Of a stretch of 64,000 bases of DNA, positions 1-7,956 are shown piece after piece (the stretch's first letter is position 1; each line of letters opens with the position of its first letter). The stretch comes from Clavibacter phaseoli (GTDB lineage: Bacteria > Actinomycetota > Actinomycetes > Actinomycetales > Microbacteriaceae). A model generated the notes under the pieces. It was given only the letters and a program-made list of their open reading frames with translations. It was not told where the DNA came from and did no database searches. The stretch covers positions 1,364,001 to 1,428,000 of the forward strand of contig NZ_CP040786.1 of the NCBI RefSeq assembly GCF_021922925.1. The letters run 5' to 3'. The position numbers were made by a program, and so were the translations under genes.

Positions 1-1566
1 CCCACGTTCGCCGGGCTCGGCACCCGGCTCGAGGCCACCCTCCGCGTCGCCGAGGAGCAGTCCACCCGGCTGGTCGCCCAGGCGGACGCGGACGCCGCCC
101 GGCTCCGCCGCGCCACGCAGGAGGAGACGGACGCCCAGCGCGCCGAGGCCGAGGCGACCGCTCGCCACCTCGTCGACTCCGCGCGGGCCCAGGCCGCCCA
201 CATCCTCGACGCCGCCCGCCGCGAGGCCGACGACCTGGGCGAGCGCGCCGACGACCGCGCCGAGGGCCTCCGCAGCGACGCCGAGCGCGAGGCCGCCGCC
301 CTCCTCCTCCGCACGCGCACCGAGGTGGCCGACCTCCGCGCCACGGCCCTGCGCGACACCGACGCCCAGCGCGCCGAGGCGGCCCGCGAGGTCGCGGAGC
401 TGCGCGCACGCGTCGACCGCGAGACCGACGAGGCCCGCCGCGACGCCGCGGACCTCGCCCGCGAGACCGTCCTCGCCCGGGGTGCGCTCGAGCGCGAGCT
501 CGCCGACGCGCGCGCCCGCCACGACGAGTCCGTCGCCGAGGAGCGCGCCGACCTCGACCGCGACGTCCGGGAGACCGAGGACCGCCTCCGGCTCGACGAG
601 GAGACCCGGCGGATCGCCCTCGCCCAGCTCGACGAGCAGACCCGTGCCGACCTCGACCGCGAGATCGAGCAGGCGCGCACCGACTGGGACCGGGACCTGC
701 AGGCGTCGCGCGACGACTTCGACCGCCGGATCCTGGCGGAGCGCACCGCGTTCGACCGCGACGTGGAGGAGACCCGCGCGGCCCTCGAGCGCGAGATCGC
801 CGAGACCCGCGAGGCGCTCGACCTCGAGGTGGCGTCCGCGCGCGCGGAATTCGCCCGCGACGTCGACGAGGCCCGCACCGACCTCGCCCGCGACATCGCG
901 CAGGGAACCGAGCGCCTGGAGCGCGAGACCCGGACGACGCGCGCCCAGCTCGAGCTCGAGGCCGTGACAGCGCGAGCCGCCCTCGAGCGCGAGGTCGCCG
1001 AGGCCGAGGCGCTGGAGGCCGACCGCCGCGAGGCCGAGCGCCTGCGGCTCGAACGCGAGGCGGCCGAGACGCGCCGCGAGATCCGGGCCGAGGCCGACGA
1101 GGCGCGCCTGCTGCTCAGCCGGGAGATCGAGCAGGGCCACCTCGACCTCGACGCCGAGATCACGGCCCGCCGCGACCACGACGCGCGCGACGCCGCCGAC
1201 CGCCAGCGCGATGCAGCCGATCGCACGGCCGCCTACCTCGGCGAGGCGGAGGCGCGGCTGCAGGAGGTCACGGCGCTCCTCGCCGCCACGCGCGAGGAGG
1301 CGGAGACCCTCGCCGTCGAGAGCCGCGATGCCGCGCGCCAGGTCCGCGAGGACGCCGACCACGACGCCCGCGCCGCCTTCGCCGACGCCGAGCGCCGATC
1401 CCGCGAGACCGTGGCCGACGCGGAGCGCCGCGCGCGCGAGACCGTCGCCGACGCGGAGGAGCGCCTGGACCGCATTAGGATCGAGCGCGAGGCGGTGGCC
1501 GCGTACCTCGAGAACGTCCGCGGCGTGCTGACCCAGGCGGACGACGCCTCCTCCGACGACGACTAA
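1..1566 (+). CDS. Coiled-coil cytoskeletal-type protein (Scy/FilP-like), 5' truncated
   Basis: The reading frame is open from base 1, so the true start lies upstream; about 521 residues are visible. They are almost wholly Ala/Arg/Glu/Asp-rich helix with no globular domain and no membrane segment. The first residues (TFAGLGTRLEATLRVAEEQ) resemble the region after the N-terminal domain in Streptomyces Scy-type coiled-coil proteins linked to DivIVA and polar growth. From 457 to 1182 the protein can be written as about 22 consecutive 11-residue units, mostly ending in Leu or Phe and starting with D/E/A-R-D/E. Two near-identical units (ADAERRSRETV, ADAERRARETV) follow near 1381-1446, and the tail is acidic. 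Role in cell shape or polar scaffolding is inferred from resemblance only. Confidence 0.75.
   Translation, partial: PTFAGLGTRLEATLRVAEEQSTRLVAQADADAARLRRATQEETDAQRAEAEATARHLVDSARAQAAHILDAARREADDLGERADDRAEGLRSDAEREAAALLLRTRTEVADLRATALRDTDAQRAEAAREVAELRARVDRETDEARRDAADLARETVLARGALERELADARARHDESVAEERADLDRDVRETEDRLRLDEETRRIALAQLDEQTRADLDREIEQARTDWDRDLQASRDDFDRRILAERTAFDRDVEETRAALEREIAETREALDLEVASARAEFARDVDEARTDLARDIAQGTERLERETRTTRAQLELEAVTARAALEREVAEAEALEADRREAERLRLEREAAETRREIRAEADEARLLLSREIEQGHLDLDAEITARRDHDARDAADRQRDAADRTAAYLGEAEARLQEVTALLAATREEAETLAVESRDAARQVREDADHDARAAFADAERRSRETVADAERRARETVADAEERLDRIRIEREAVAAYLENVRGVLTQADDASSDDD
457..1182 (+). repeat. About 22 tandem hendecad (33-bp) units within the coiled-coil gene
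   Basis: The translated segment splits without gaps into 11-residue blocks such as DRDVEETRAAL, EREIAETREAL and ARDVDEARTDL. A hydrophobic residue recurs at block position 11, usually with another near position 4. An 11-residue period predicts a nearly straight or slightly right-handed coiled coil rather than the usual heptad supercoil. The DNA repeats are degenerate at 33-bp spacing. Confidence 0.8.
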
Positions 1567-1611
1567 GACCGCACCGCGCGCTCCGCGCGTGCCCACTCGG
1601 AGGCCCACGAC

Positions 1612-2670
1612 GTGAAGATCCAGAACCCCTACCGCCTCGGCCTCCTGGCCGGCCTCGGCGTGCTCACCGCGCTCGTCATCGGCGGCGCGCTCGTCTCGCT
1701 CGGCACGGTCCTCACGTACGTGGGCACGGCCATCTTCCTGGCGCTCGGCATCGACCCGCTCGTGACGTTCCTCGAGCGGAAGGGCGTGCCGCGCCCGGTC
1801 GCCATCCTCGTGATCTTCCTCGTGCTGCTCGGCTCGCTCGCGGGCGTGCTGCTGGCGGTCATCCCCGTCGTCGTGAACCAGGCGAGCGCCCTCGTCACGC
1901 AGATCGTGCAGTACGCGCAGAGCGTGAGCGGCGACCAGTTCATCGAGAACCTGCAGTCGTTCGTGCCGCGCGAGGTCTTCGACGTGCAGAGCGGCGCGGA
2001 CCAGCTCATCCAGTACCTCTCCAACGCGTCGAACGTCGCCGCCATCACGGGGAACGTCATCACCGTCGCCTTCACCATCGGCAACTTCCTGTTCGGCCTG
2101 GTGATCGTCGTGATCCTCACCATGTACTTCACGGCCTCGCTCAACTCGTTCAAGAGCGGCCTCTACAAGCTCGTGCCGGCCACCCGCCGCGCGCGCTTCG
2201 CCGACATCGCCGAGCAGATCACGCAGTCGGTCGGCCGCTACGTGATGGGCCAGGTCGGCCTCGCGCTCTGCAACGGCGTCCTCAGCTTCGTCTACCTCAG
2301 CATCGTGGGCGCCGCGCTGCCGGCGGTCTGGGCGTTCATCGCGTTCCTGTTCTCGCTGCTGCCGCTCGTGGGCACGATCACCGGCTCGGCGCTCATCGTG
2401 CTCGGCCAGATCGTGCTGCTGCCCGAGTCGATGAACACGTGGATCGCCGTGGCCGTCTACTACCTCGTCTACATGCAGATCGAGGCGTACGTCCTCAGCC
2501 CGAACATCATGAACCGCGCCGTGAAGGTGCCCGGCGTCGTCGTGGTCATCGCGGCGCTCACGGGCGGCACCCTCCTCGGCGTGCTCGGCGCGCTCATCGC
2601 GGTGCCGGTCGCCGCCGCGGTGCTGCTGATCATCCGCCAGGTCGCCGTCCCGCTCCAGAACGAGCGCTGA
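1612..2670 (+). CDS. AI-2E family transporter (DUF20/PerM-type membrane protein)
   Basis: This 352-residue polytopic membrane protein has the AI-2E exporter family layout: paired hydrophobic helices at the N terminus (about residues 10-75), a soluble stretch with amphipathic helices (about 80-140), then a helix-rich C-terminal half ending in the glycine-rich GGTLLGVLGALIAVPVAA region, where the family is most conserved. The GTG start follows GGAGG with 9-nt spacing. Family members are implicated in autoinducer-2 or small-metabolite export or in Na+/H+ exchange, so the substrate here is unknown. It stands alone on the plus strand and converges on the hydrolase; a 9-bp hairpin spans the two stop codons. 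Confidence 0.85.
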   Translation: MKIQNPYRLGLLAGLGVLTALVIGGALVSLGTVLTYVGTAIFLALGIDPLVTFLERKGVPRPVAILVIFLVLLGSLAGVLLAVIPVVVNQASALVTQIVQYAQSVSGDQFIENLQSFVPREVFDVQSGADQLIQYLSNASNVAAITGNVITVAFTIGNFLFGLVIVVILTMYFTASLNSFKSGLYKLVPATRRARFADIAEQITQSVGRYVMGQVGLALCNGVLSFVYLSIVGAALPAVWAFIAFLFSLLPLVGTITGSALIVLGQIVLLPESMNTWIAVAVYYLVYMQIEAYVLSPNIMNRAVKVPGVVVVIAALTGGTLLGVLGALIAVPVAAAVLLIIRQVAVPLQNER

Positions 2671-2695
2671 CCGCGCGTCGGATCAGCGCGCGGTC
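2669..2695. terminator. Bidirectional hairpin over convergent stops (AI-2E / hydrolase)
   Basis: GACCGCGCG at 2669-2677 pairs with CGCGCGGTC at 2687-2695. The left arm begins in the plus-strand stop codon, and the 9-nt loop holds the minus-strand stop. There is no T tract. Confidence 0.55.
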
Positions 2696-3417
2696 GGCCA
2701 CTCGGTCGGCAGCGGCAGCGCCGCGGGATTCACCGTGCGCACGATCTCGGTGAGGACGCGCGAGACCTGCGACTCCCCCACCCAGAGGTGCTTGGCGCCG
2801 TCCACGGCGATCAGCTCCGCCTCCGGCACGGACGCGAACCGCTCGCGCGCCTCGGCCGGCTGCAGGAAGTCGTCGTGCTCGGGCACGAGGATCACGAGGC
2901 GGCGCGGGTCGCCGTGCCACGCGGCCACCTCGTCGGCGGTCGCGCGGTGCAGCGGCGGCGACAGCAGGATCGCGCCCTCGACGGGGTGCTGGCGACCGTG
3001 CTTGAGGGCGATCTCCGTGCCGAAGGACCAGCCGACGATCCAGGGAGCGGGGAGGCCGCGCGCCGCCACGAGGTCCATGGCGGCGGCGAGGTCGAGCCGC
3101 TCCGCGTCCCCGCCGTCGAAGGCGCCCTCGCTCGTGCCGCGGGCGGACGTCGTGCCGCGCGTGTTGAACCGCAGCACCGCGAGGCCGGCCATCGCGGGCA
3201 GGCGCAGCGCCGCCTTGCGGAGCACGTGCGAGTCCATGAAGCCGCCCGCCGTGGGCAGCGGGTGCAGTGTCACGAGCGTCGCCACCGGATCCCGGTCCGC
3301 GGGCAGCGCGAGCTCCCCCACGAGCCGCAGGCCGTCGGCGGTCGTGAGCTCGACGTCCTCGCGCCTGGCGGGCAGCTCGGTGGAGCTCGTGATGGGGCGG
3401 GGCGCGGCGTCCGTCAT
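2683..3417 (-). CDS. Alpha/beta hydrolase
   Basis: A 244-residue cytosolic serine hydrolase fold. The nucleophile elbow is GWSFG near residue 130; the oxyanion region follows strand LVTLHPLP; the likely catalytic His is in GAKHLW near residue 215, and an acid sits in the VPEHDDF stretch. The profile (ELTTADGLRLVGELALP at the start, HPLPTAGGFMDS after the first strand) is that of small dienelactone-hydrolase-like or YqiA-type enzymes. The substrate cannot be read from sequence. Its ATG overlaps the stop of the upstream Cys/His-rich gene by 4 nt (ATGA), so the two are probably translated together. Confidence 0.85.
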   Translation of the reverse strand: MTDAAPRPITSSTELPARREDVELTTADGLRLVGELALPADRDPVATLVTLHPLPTAGGFMDSHVLRKAALRLPAMAGLAVLRFNTRGTTSARGTSEGAFDGGDAERLDLAAAMDLVAARGLPAPWIVGWSFGTEIALKHGRQHPVEGAILLSPPLHRATADEVAAWHGDPRRLVILVPEHDDFLQPAEARERFASVPEAELIAVDGAKHLWVGESQVSRVLTEIVRTVNPAALPLPTEWPTAR

Positions 3418-3710
3418 GAGACCTTCCAGCAGTGGGTGTGCCAGTGGCGGCGGGCGGCGAGGTCGCTCTGCTCGCCCATCATGCCGTCGGCGCGCCAGGC
3501 CACGACGTGCGCGTGGCCGGGCTCGATGTCGAGGGTGCAGCCGGGGCAGCGGTAGACCTTGAGGGCACGCGCCGCCGACACGGGCTGCACGTTCCAGACG
3601 CGGCCCCGCCGCGTCTCGGTGTGCTGCGAGCCGCTGAGGAGGCGCGTCAGCACGTCCTCGTCGTCCTCCTGGCGCGCGCGTCTCCCCCGGGGTCGATTGC
3701 TGCGCGGCAT
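3414..3710 (-). CDS. Small Cys/His-rich protein, probable zinc binder
   Basis: A 98-residue protein found in this form across Microbacteriaceae, where it is often labelled ATP/GTP-binding without evidence; I see no P-loop. The N terminus is basic and Arg-rich (PRSNRPRGRRAR). The C-terminal half carries CPGC, then EPGHAH, and ends with RRHWHTHCW, giving three Cys and several His well placed for one zinc ion. It is translationally coupled (ATGA) to the downstream hydrolase. A TAGGAT box 6 nt upstream of the ATG suggests a leaderless transcript. Function unknown; nucleic-acid binding is possible given the basic tail. Confidence 0.8.
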   Translation of the reverse strand: MPRSNRPRGRRARQEDDEDVLTRLLSGSQHTETRRGRVWNVQPVSAARALKVYRCPGCTLDIEPGHAHVVAWRADGMMGEQSDLAARRHWHTHCWKVS

Positions 3711-3716
3711 GTTCCG

Positions 3717-3722
3717 ATCCTA
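3717..3722 (-). promoter_or_regulatory. Predicted -10 box, leaderless start of the Cys/His-rich gene
   Basis: On the minus strand TAGGAT is followed by 6 nt and then the ATG at 3710. No Shine-Dalgarno sequence fits between. No clear -35. Confidence 0.5.
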
Positions 3723-3745
3723 GGCGGCGCGACGCACGCGTCCGG

Positions 3746-5476
3746 TCAGCCGGCGTCCGCCTGGCGGCCGAGGCGCGCCTCCTCCTGGTCCAGCATGCGC
3801 TGCGCGCGGGCGAGCACGCGCGACGGGTGCTCCCCCGTGCCGCGGGCCTCGAGCAGGGCCGCGCGCTCGGCGTCGAGGACGTGCCGCCGGAGCAGGAGGT
3901 ACGCCGCCCGCGGGCTCAGCGGTGCGTCGTCGTCCGCCGCCATCGCGTCGGCGCGCTCGGTCACCCACTCGGCTTTCATCGCCGTGTCGCGGCGCACGCG
4001 CTCGACGACCTCGTCGTCCACGACCGTCCCCTCGGGCAGCTGCCGCACGCCCTCGTCGACCGCGCGGATCCCGGCGTCGGCCAGCTCCCGGACGAGCGCC
4101 GCGAGCTGCCGCTGGTCCTCCACCGCGTCGCTGCCGCGGATCCCGCTCAGCCGGATGACCGCGGGCAGCGTGCCGCCGTTGACGAGCAGGGACACGATCG
4201 CGACCGTGAACGCGATGAGCACGAGCTGCGCGCGGTACGGGGTCCCCGACGGCAGCGACTGCGCGGCCGCGAGCGTCACCACGCCGCGCATCCCCGCCCA
4301 GCCGAGCACGAGTCCGCCGCGCCACCCGAGCCCCTGCGAGCGGAGGGCCTGCAGGTCGGCGCGGCGACGTCGGAGGATCCGCGCGGCCGCCCGCTCCCGC
4401 CGCGAGGGCCGGTCGTCGCCGCGCTCCCGCCGGAGCCGCTCGAGCCCTCGCCTGACCCGGCGCGTGCGCGCCGCGACGTGCTCCTCGTGGCGCCGCAGCC
4501 CCAGCAGCAGCGGGACCAGGAAGCCGAAGCGGATCAGGGTCAGGACGACGAGCGTGAGCGCCCCGTACGCCACCGCGGTCCCCACGCCGAGGTCCGCCTC
4601 GTGCACCTCGTCGATGATGTCGCGGAGCTCCAGCCCCATCACCAGGAAGACGCCGTTCTCCAGCAGGAAGAGCACGGTGCGCCAGTTCAGCCGCTCGTTG
4701 ATGCGCGACTGCGCCGACAGCGTCGACGCGCTCCGGTGCCCGGACCAGATGCCCGCGGCCACCACGGCGAGCACGCCCGACGCCCCGACCTCCTCCGCGG
4801 GGATGAAGGCCACGAACGGCACGGCGAAGGAGATCGCGGTGTCGAGGACGGGATCGTCGAGCCGTCGCCGCACCTCGGTGGTGACGATGCCGACGGCGAT
4901 GCCGATGCCGAGGGCGCCCACCGCGGAGAGCACGAAGCCCCCGGCGGCCTGCCACAGGTCGACGGACGCGCCCACGGCCGCGATCGAGGTGCGCAGCAGC
5001 ACGAGCGCCGTCGCGTCGTTGACGAGGCCCTCCCCTTCGAGGACGGTCACGAGGCGCGGCGGCAGGCCGAGCCGACGGGCGATGCTCGTGGCGGCCACGG
5101 CGTCGGGCGGGCTGACGACGGCGCCGAGCGCGAGGGCGCCGGCGTACGACAGGTGCGGGAAGAGCGCGTAGAGGAGCAGGCCGATCCCGAAGGCCGACAC
5201 GAGCACCAGGACCACCGAGAGGCTGACGATCGTCCGGAGGTTCCGCCGGAGGTCCACGAGCGGGACGGTGACGGCGGCGCCGTACAGCAGGGGCGGGAGG
5301 ACGCCCGCGAGGATCAGCTCGGGCGGCACCTCGACCGGGGGCACGCCGGGGAGGTACGAGATCGCGACTCCGACGAGGACCAGCACGAGCGGCGTGGCGA
5401 CGCCGATGCGCCGCGCGAGGAGCGTGACGGACACCAGGGTCGCGATCCCGGCGACGCCGAGAGCCGCGTAGTCCAT
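3746..5476 (-). CDS. Na+/H+ antiporter, CPA1 (NhaP/SLC9-like) family
   Basis: A 576-residue protein with about 12 membrane segments over residues 1-430 and a charged cytoplasmic C-terminal tail of about 150 residues. The CPA1 ion-site motif is visible as EGEGLVNDATALVLL near residue 150 (Asn-Asp pair), preceded by SPPDAVAAT. A later conserved segment reads GWAGMRGVVTLAAAQSLP. The large Arg-rich loop near residues 330-370 is cytoplasmic. It exchanges Na+ or K+ for protons across the plasma membrane for pH and salt homeostasis; ion preference is not decidable. The ATG is preceded at 6 nt by TAGCCT, so the mRNA is probably leaderless. Confidence 0.9.
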   Translation of the reverse strand: MDYAALGVAGIATLVSVTLLARRIGVATPLVLVLVGVAISYLPGVPPVEVPPELILAGVLPPLLYGAAVTVPLVDLRRNLRTIVSLSVVLVLVSAFGIGLLLYALFPHLSYAGALALGAVVSPPDAVAATSIARRLGLPPRLVTVLEGEGLVNDATALVLLRTSIAAVGASVDLWQAAGGFVLSAVGALGIGIAVGIVTTEVRRRLDDPVLDTAISFAVPFVAFIPAEEVGASGVLAVVAAGIWSGHRSASTLSAQSRINERLNWRTVLFLLENGVFLVMGLELRDIIDEVHEADLGVGTAVAYGALTLVVLTLIRFGFLVPLLLGLRRHEEHVAARTRRVRRGLERLRRERGDDRPSRRERAAARILRRRRADLQALRSQGLGWRGGLVLGWAGMRGVVTLAAAQSLPSGTPYRAQLVLIAFTVAIVSLLVNGGTLPAVIRLSGIRGSDAVEDQRQLAALVRELADAGIRAVDEGVRQLPEGTVVDDEVVERVRRDTAMKAEWVTERADAMAADDDAPLSPRAAYLLLRRHVLDAERAALLEARGTGEHPSRVLARAQRMLDQEEARLGRQADAG

Positions 5477-5482
5477 GCTCCG

Positions 5483-5488
5483 AGGCTA
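5483..5488 (-). promoter_or_regulatory. Predicted -10 box, leaderless antiporter start
   Basis: Minus-strand TAGCCT, then 6 nt (CGGAGC), then the ATG at 5476. Confidence 0.5.
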
Positions 5489-5546
5489 GCCCGGCGCGGA
5501 GGGCACCCCGCGCGGCGTCGCCGTCCGGCCGAGACCGGCGCGGGGG

Positions 5547-6257
5547 TCAGTACCAGTTCTTGAGGACGCTGTGCGCCTTCGCGCCGCACGGGGAGCCGTA
5601 GCGCGAGTCGATGTAGCCAAGGCCCCAGGTGATCTGCGTGGCCGGGTTGGTCTGCCAGTCGGCGCCCGCCGATGCCATCTTGCTGCCGGGCAGGGCCTGC
5701 GGGATGCCGTAGGCGCCGCTGGGGTTGTAGGCGTTCACCCGCCAGCCGGACTCCTTGGTCCAGAGGTAGTCGAGGCACGCGTACTGGTCGTCGCCCATGC
5801 CCTGCGAGGCGAGGATGCTGCGGGCGATGCCCTTGGCGCTGCCGGGATCCGGGATCGCGATGGCACCACCACCGCTGGAGCCGGACGACTTCGCGGAGGA
5901 GCCGGAGCCGGACCCGGTGGCCGGCGTGGACTCCACGACGGGCGGCGGGGGCGGCGGGGCCGCGACGGACTCGAAGCCGGGCTCGATCTCGACCGCGGTG
6001 TCGGCCGTGGCGACCGTGAGGGACTGGGCGTCGGCCCGGGCCAGCTGCGCGACGGTGGTCTGGTACTCCTGGTACTGCGGGTTCGCGACCGCGCCGGACG
6101 TGGGATCCACGACGTTGACGAGCATGAACGCGGCGGCGGCGCCGAACGCGATGGTGGGGGCGGCCACGCGCGAGAACGCGGAGCGCCGTCGCGGGACGGC
6201 CCTCGGAGCGGTCGTGAGCGGCTGGCGAGGAGCGAGTGCGTTCGTGTGTCTACCCAT
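5547..6257 (-). CDS. Secreted lytic transglycosylase-like (SLT-domain) protein
   Basis: A 236-residue exported protein. The N terminus is basic (PRAVPRRRSAFSRVAAP) and followed by one hydrophobic segment at about residues 33-50, acting as signal peptide or anchor. Then comes a linker rich in Pro, Ser and Gly (about 100-140). The C-terminal domain of about 95 residues is a transglycosylase fold: the catalytic Glu sits in YLWTKESGW, followed by NPSGAYGIPQALPGSK and a final WGLGYIDSRYGSP. Two Cys (YACLDYL, GSPCGAKA) could form a disulfide outside the cell. It should cleave peptidoglycan glycan strands. Actinobacterial relatives are often confused with resuscitation-promoting factors. Confidence 0.88.
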   Translation of the reverse strand: MGRHTNALAPRQPLTTAPRAVPRRRSAFSRVAAPTIAFGAAAAFMLVNVVDPTSGAVANPQYQEYQTTVAQLARADAQSLTVATADTAVEIEPGFESVAAPPPPPPVVESTPATGSGSGSSAKSSGSSGGGAIAIPDPGSAKGIARSILASQGMGDDQYACLDYLWTKESGWRVNAYNPSGAYGIPQALPGSKMASAGADWQTNPATQITWGLGYIDSRYGSPCGAKAHSVLKNWY

Positions 6258-6359
6258 GGCTCCGGACGACTTTACCCAACCGTTACCCGGATGGCGACCC
6301 GCGACGCGGATCGGGGGCGTCCTGCCAGGCGGATCGCATGGGGAGGAGGGGCCGACGGA

Positions 6360-6905
6360 TCAGCGGACGGCGTTCATCACGTCGATGACGGCGTCCAGCA
6401 GGAGGTCGACCTGGGCCTCGCGGTATCCGCCGCGGCGCGGGTGGAAGGCCACGGTGCGCACGTCGTCGACGCTCATGGGCTTGGTGCCGCGGAAGTACTT
6501 CGCCACGCGGTCCGCGAAGCGGTCCACCTCCCGGCGGTCGTACCCGGTGGTCAGGAACCCGGCGCGGTCGAAGCGCTCCCCCGCGGGCCGGCTGACCCGG
6601 TCGAGGATCTCCTGCGCGGCGCGCCTCGCCTCGGCGTTCCAGGCCTCGGCGCCGACGCGGGCCACCGTGCGGTCACGCTCCCGCACCGCGAACGCGTCCT
6701 CCAGGCGCTCGAGCACCCGGTCCACCGCGGCGGCCGAGTAGCCCCCGCGGCGCATGTCGAAGGACACCCGGCGGATCGTCTCGGAGGTCAGCGACCGGTC
6801 GGCCTCGTCGTCGTAGCAGCGACGCGCGTCGCGCAGGAAGGCGTCGACCTGGTCCGGGTCGTAGCCGCGCTCGCGGCGCCCGGCGCTCGGGAAGGTGGTG
6901 GTCAT
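6360..6905 (-). CDS. DivIVA-domain repeat protein
   Basis: A 181-residue soluble protein made of four copies of the DivIVA-type motif GY-x-x-x-x-VD-x-aromatic/Leu: RRERGYDPDQVDAFL, RRGGYSAAAVDRVL, TTGYDRREVDRFA and RRGGYREAQVDLLL. No long coiled coil follows, unlike true DivIVA/Wag31. I chose the ATG at 6905 rather than an upstream one at 6953, because the longer form would run into cdsA and TAGGAT lies 7 nt before 6905, predicting a leaderless start. It sits directly downstream of cdsA. A polar or septal localisation role is inferred from the domain only. Confidence 0.82.
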   Translation of the reverse strand: MTTTFPSAGRRERGYDPDQVDAFLRDARRCYDDEADRSLTSETIRRVSFDMRRGGYSAAAVDRVLERLEDAFAVRERDRTVARVGAEAWNAEARRAAQEILDRVSRPAGERFDRAGFLTTGYDRREVDRFADRVAKYFRGTKPMSVDDVRTVAFHPRRGGYREAQVDLLLDAVIDVMNAVR

Positions 6906-6912
6906 CCGGGAC

Positions 6913-6918
6913 ATCCTA
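6913..6918 (-). promoter_or_regulatory. Predicted -10 box, leaderless DivIVA-repeat gene
   Basis: Minus-strand TAGGAT, 7-nt spacer, ATG at 6905. It lies just before the stop codon of cdsA, so the gene may have its own promoter inside the operon end. Confidence 0.5.
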
Positions 6919-7956
6919 CGAGGAAGCGCCCGTGACGATGAGGAACAGCGCATAGGCCACCGCGGCCGACGGCAGCACCGAGTCGAGGCGGTCGAGGAAC
7001 CCCCCGTGGCCCGGCAGCCAGGAGCTGATGTCCTTGACGCCGAGGTCGCGCTTGATCAGCGACTCGGCCAGGTCGCCGAGCGTCGCGGTCACGACGATCA
7101 CGAGGCCGAGCACGATCCCGAACCACCACTCCTGCTGGATCATGAACAGCGAGAGCAGGATGCCGGCGAGCACCGCGGCGACTACCGCGCCGGCGAAGCC
7201 CTCCCACGTCTTCTTGGGGCTGATGGTGGGCGCCATGGGGTGCTTGCCGAAGTTGAGCCCGGCGACGTAGGCGCCCGTGTCGGAGCACACCACGAGGATG
7301 AGGAACGCGAGGGTCCACCACTCCCCGCCGTCGCCCGCGGTGAGCAGCACGGCGAACGATCCGAGGAGCCCGACGTAGGCGAGCAGGAAGACGCTCGAGC
7401 CGACGTCGCCGACGAGCGCGCGCACCGGGGTACGCCGGGCGGGCACGGCCTGCTCCACGACTCGCCAGAGCGCGACGAAGGCCATGGCACCGAGGAGCCC
7501 CAGCCACTGCCCGTCCGGCCGGCCGTAGTAGGTGATGGGCACGAGCGCGACGACGGCGATGACCGAGCCCACGCGCGGGACGCGGCGGCCCGCCTGGCGC
7601 AGCGCCGTCGCGAGCTCGTACGCCGTGAACGCCACCAGGGCGACGGCGATGAGCAGGAACAGCTGCTTGACGACGACGAGGCTGACGAGCACGACCCCGC
7701 CGAGCAGGAGTCCCACCGTGACGGCGAAGAGGAGGTTGCGTCCCGTCCGCGCGTTGATGCGGTCGTTCGTCGCCTCGAGCGATGCGCGCGTCGCCCGGAC
7801 CTGCGCGGTCAGGTCGGCCCGGGTCGCCTGCACCTGCGCCTCGAACTCGGCGCGCGTCACGCGGCCGCGGTGCCGGCGGATCCGCGGAGCGCCGTCGGGG
7901 CCCGACGCGGGCGGCACGACGGGCGCCCGCTCGACGGGATCCTCGGGGCTGGCCAC
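6916..7956 (-). CDS. cdsA: Phosphatidate cytidylyltransferase (CDP-diglyceride synthase)
   Basis: A 346-residue membrane enzyme that makes CDP-diacylglycerol from phosphatidate and CTP, the branch point to phosphatidylglycerol, cardiolipin and phosphatidylinositol. An unusual soluble N-terminal extension of about 85 residues includes Arg/Ala/Thr-rich helices (EAQVQATRADLTAQVRATRA). About eight membrane segments follow. The family signature near the C terminus is SLIKRDLGVKD followed by LPGHGGFLDRLDS. GTG start immediately adjacent to the frr stop, so it is cotranslated with frr in the rpsB-tsf-pyrH-frr-cdsA order typical of bacteria. Confidence 0.95.
   Translation of the reverse strand: MASPEDPVERAPVVPPASGPDGAPRIRRHRGRVTRAEFEAQVQATRADLTAQVRATRASLEATNDRINARTGRNLLFAVTVGLLLGGVVLVSLVVVKQLFLLIAVALVAFTAYELATALRQAGRRVPRVGSVIAVVALVPITYYGRPDGQWLGLLGAMAFVALWRVVEQAVPARRTPVRALVGDVGSSVFLLAYVGLLGSFAVLLTAGDGGEWWTLAFLILVVCSDTGAYVAGLNFGKHPMAPTISPKKTWEGFAGAVVAAVLAGILLSLFMIQQEWWFGIVLGLVIVVTATLGDLAESLIKRDLGVKDISSWLPGHGGFLDRLDSVLPSAAVAYALFLIVTGASS

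Noticed and set aside
3827..5563. Very long plus-strand open frames opposite the Na+/H+ antiporter gene.
   Set aside because: They encode low-complexity Arg/Ala/Gly/Pro-rich sequence typical of antisense frames in 72% GC DNA; the minus-strand frame is a clear antiporter.
6258..6359. Possible c-di-AMP (ydaO-type) riboswitch before the lytic transglycosylase gene, as seen for some actinobacterial wall hydrolases.
   Set aside because: Only about 100 bp are available and I could not find the conserved helices or the expected core motifs.
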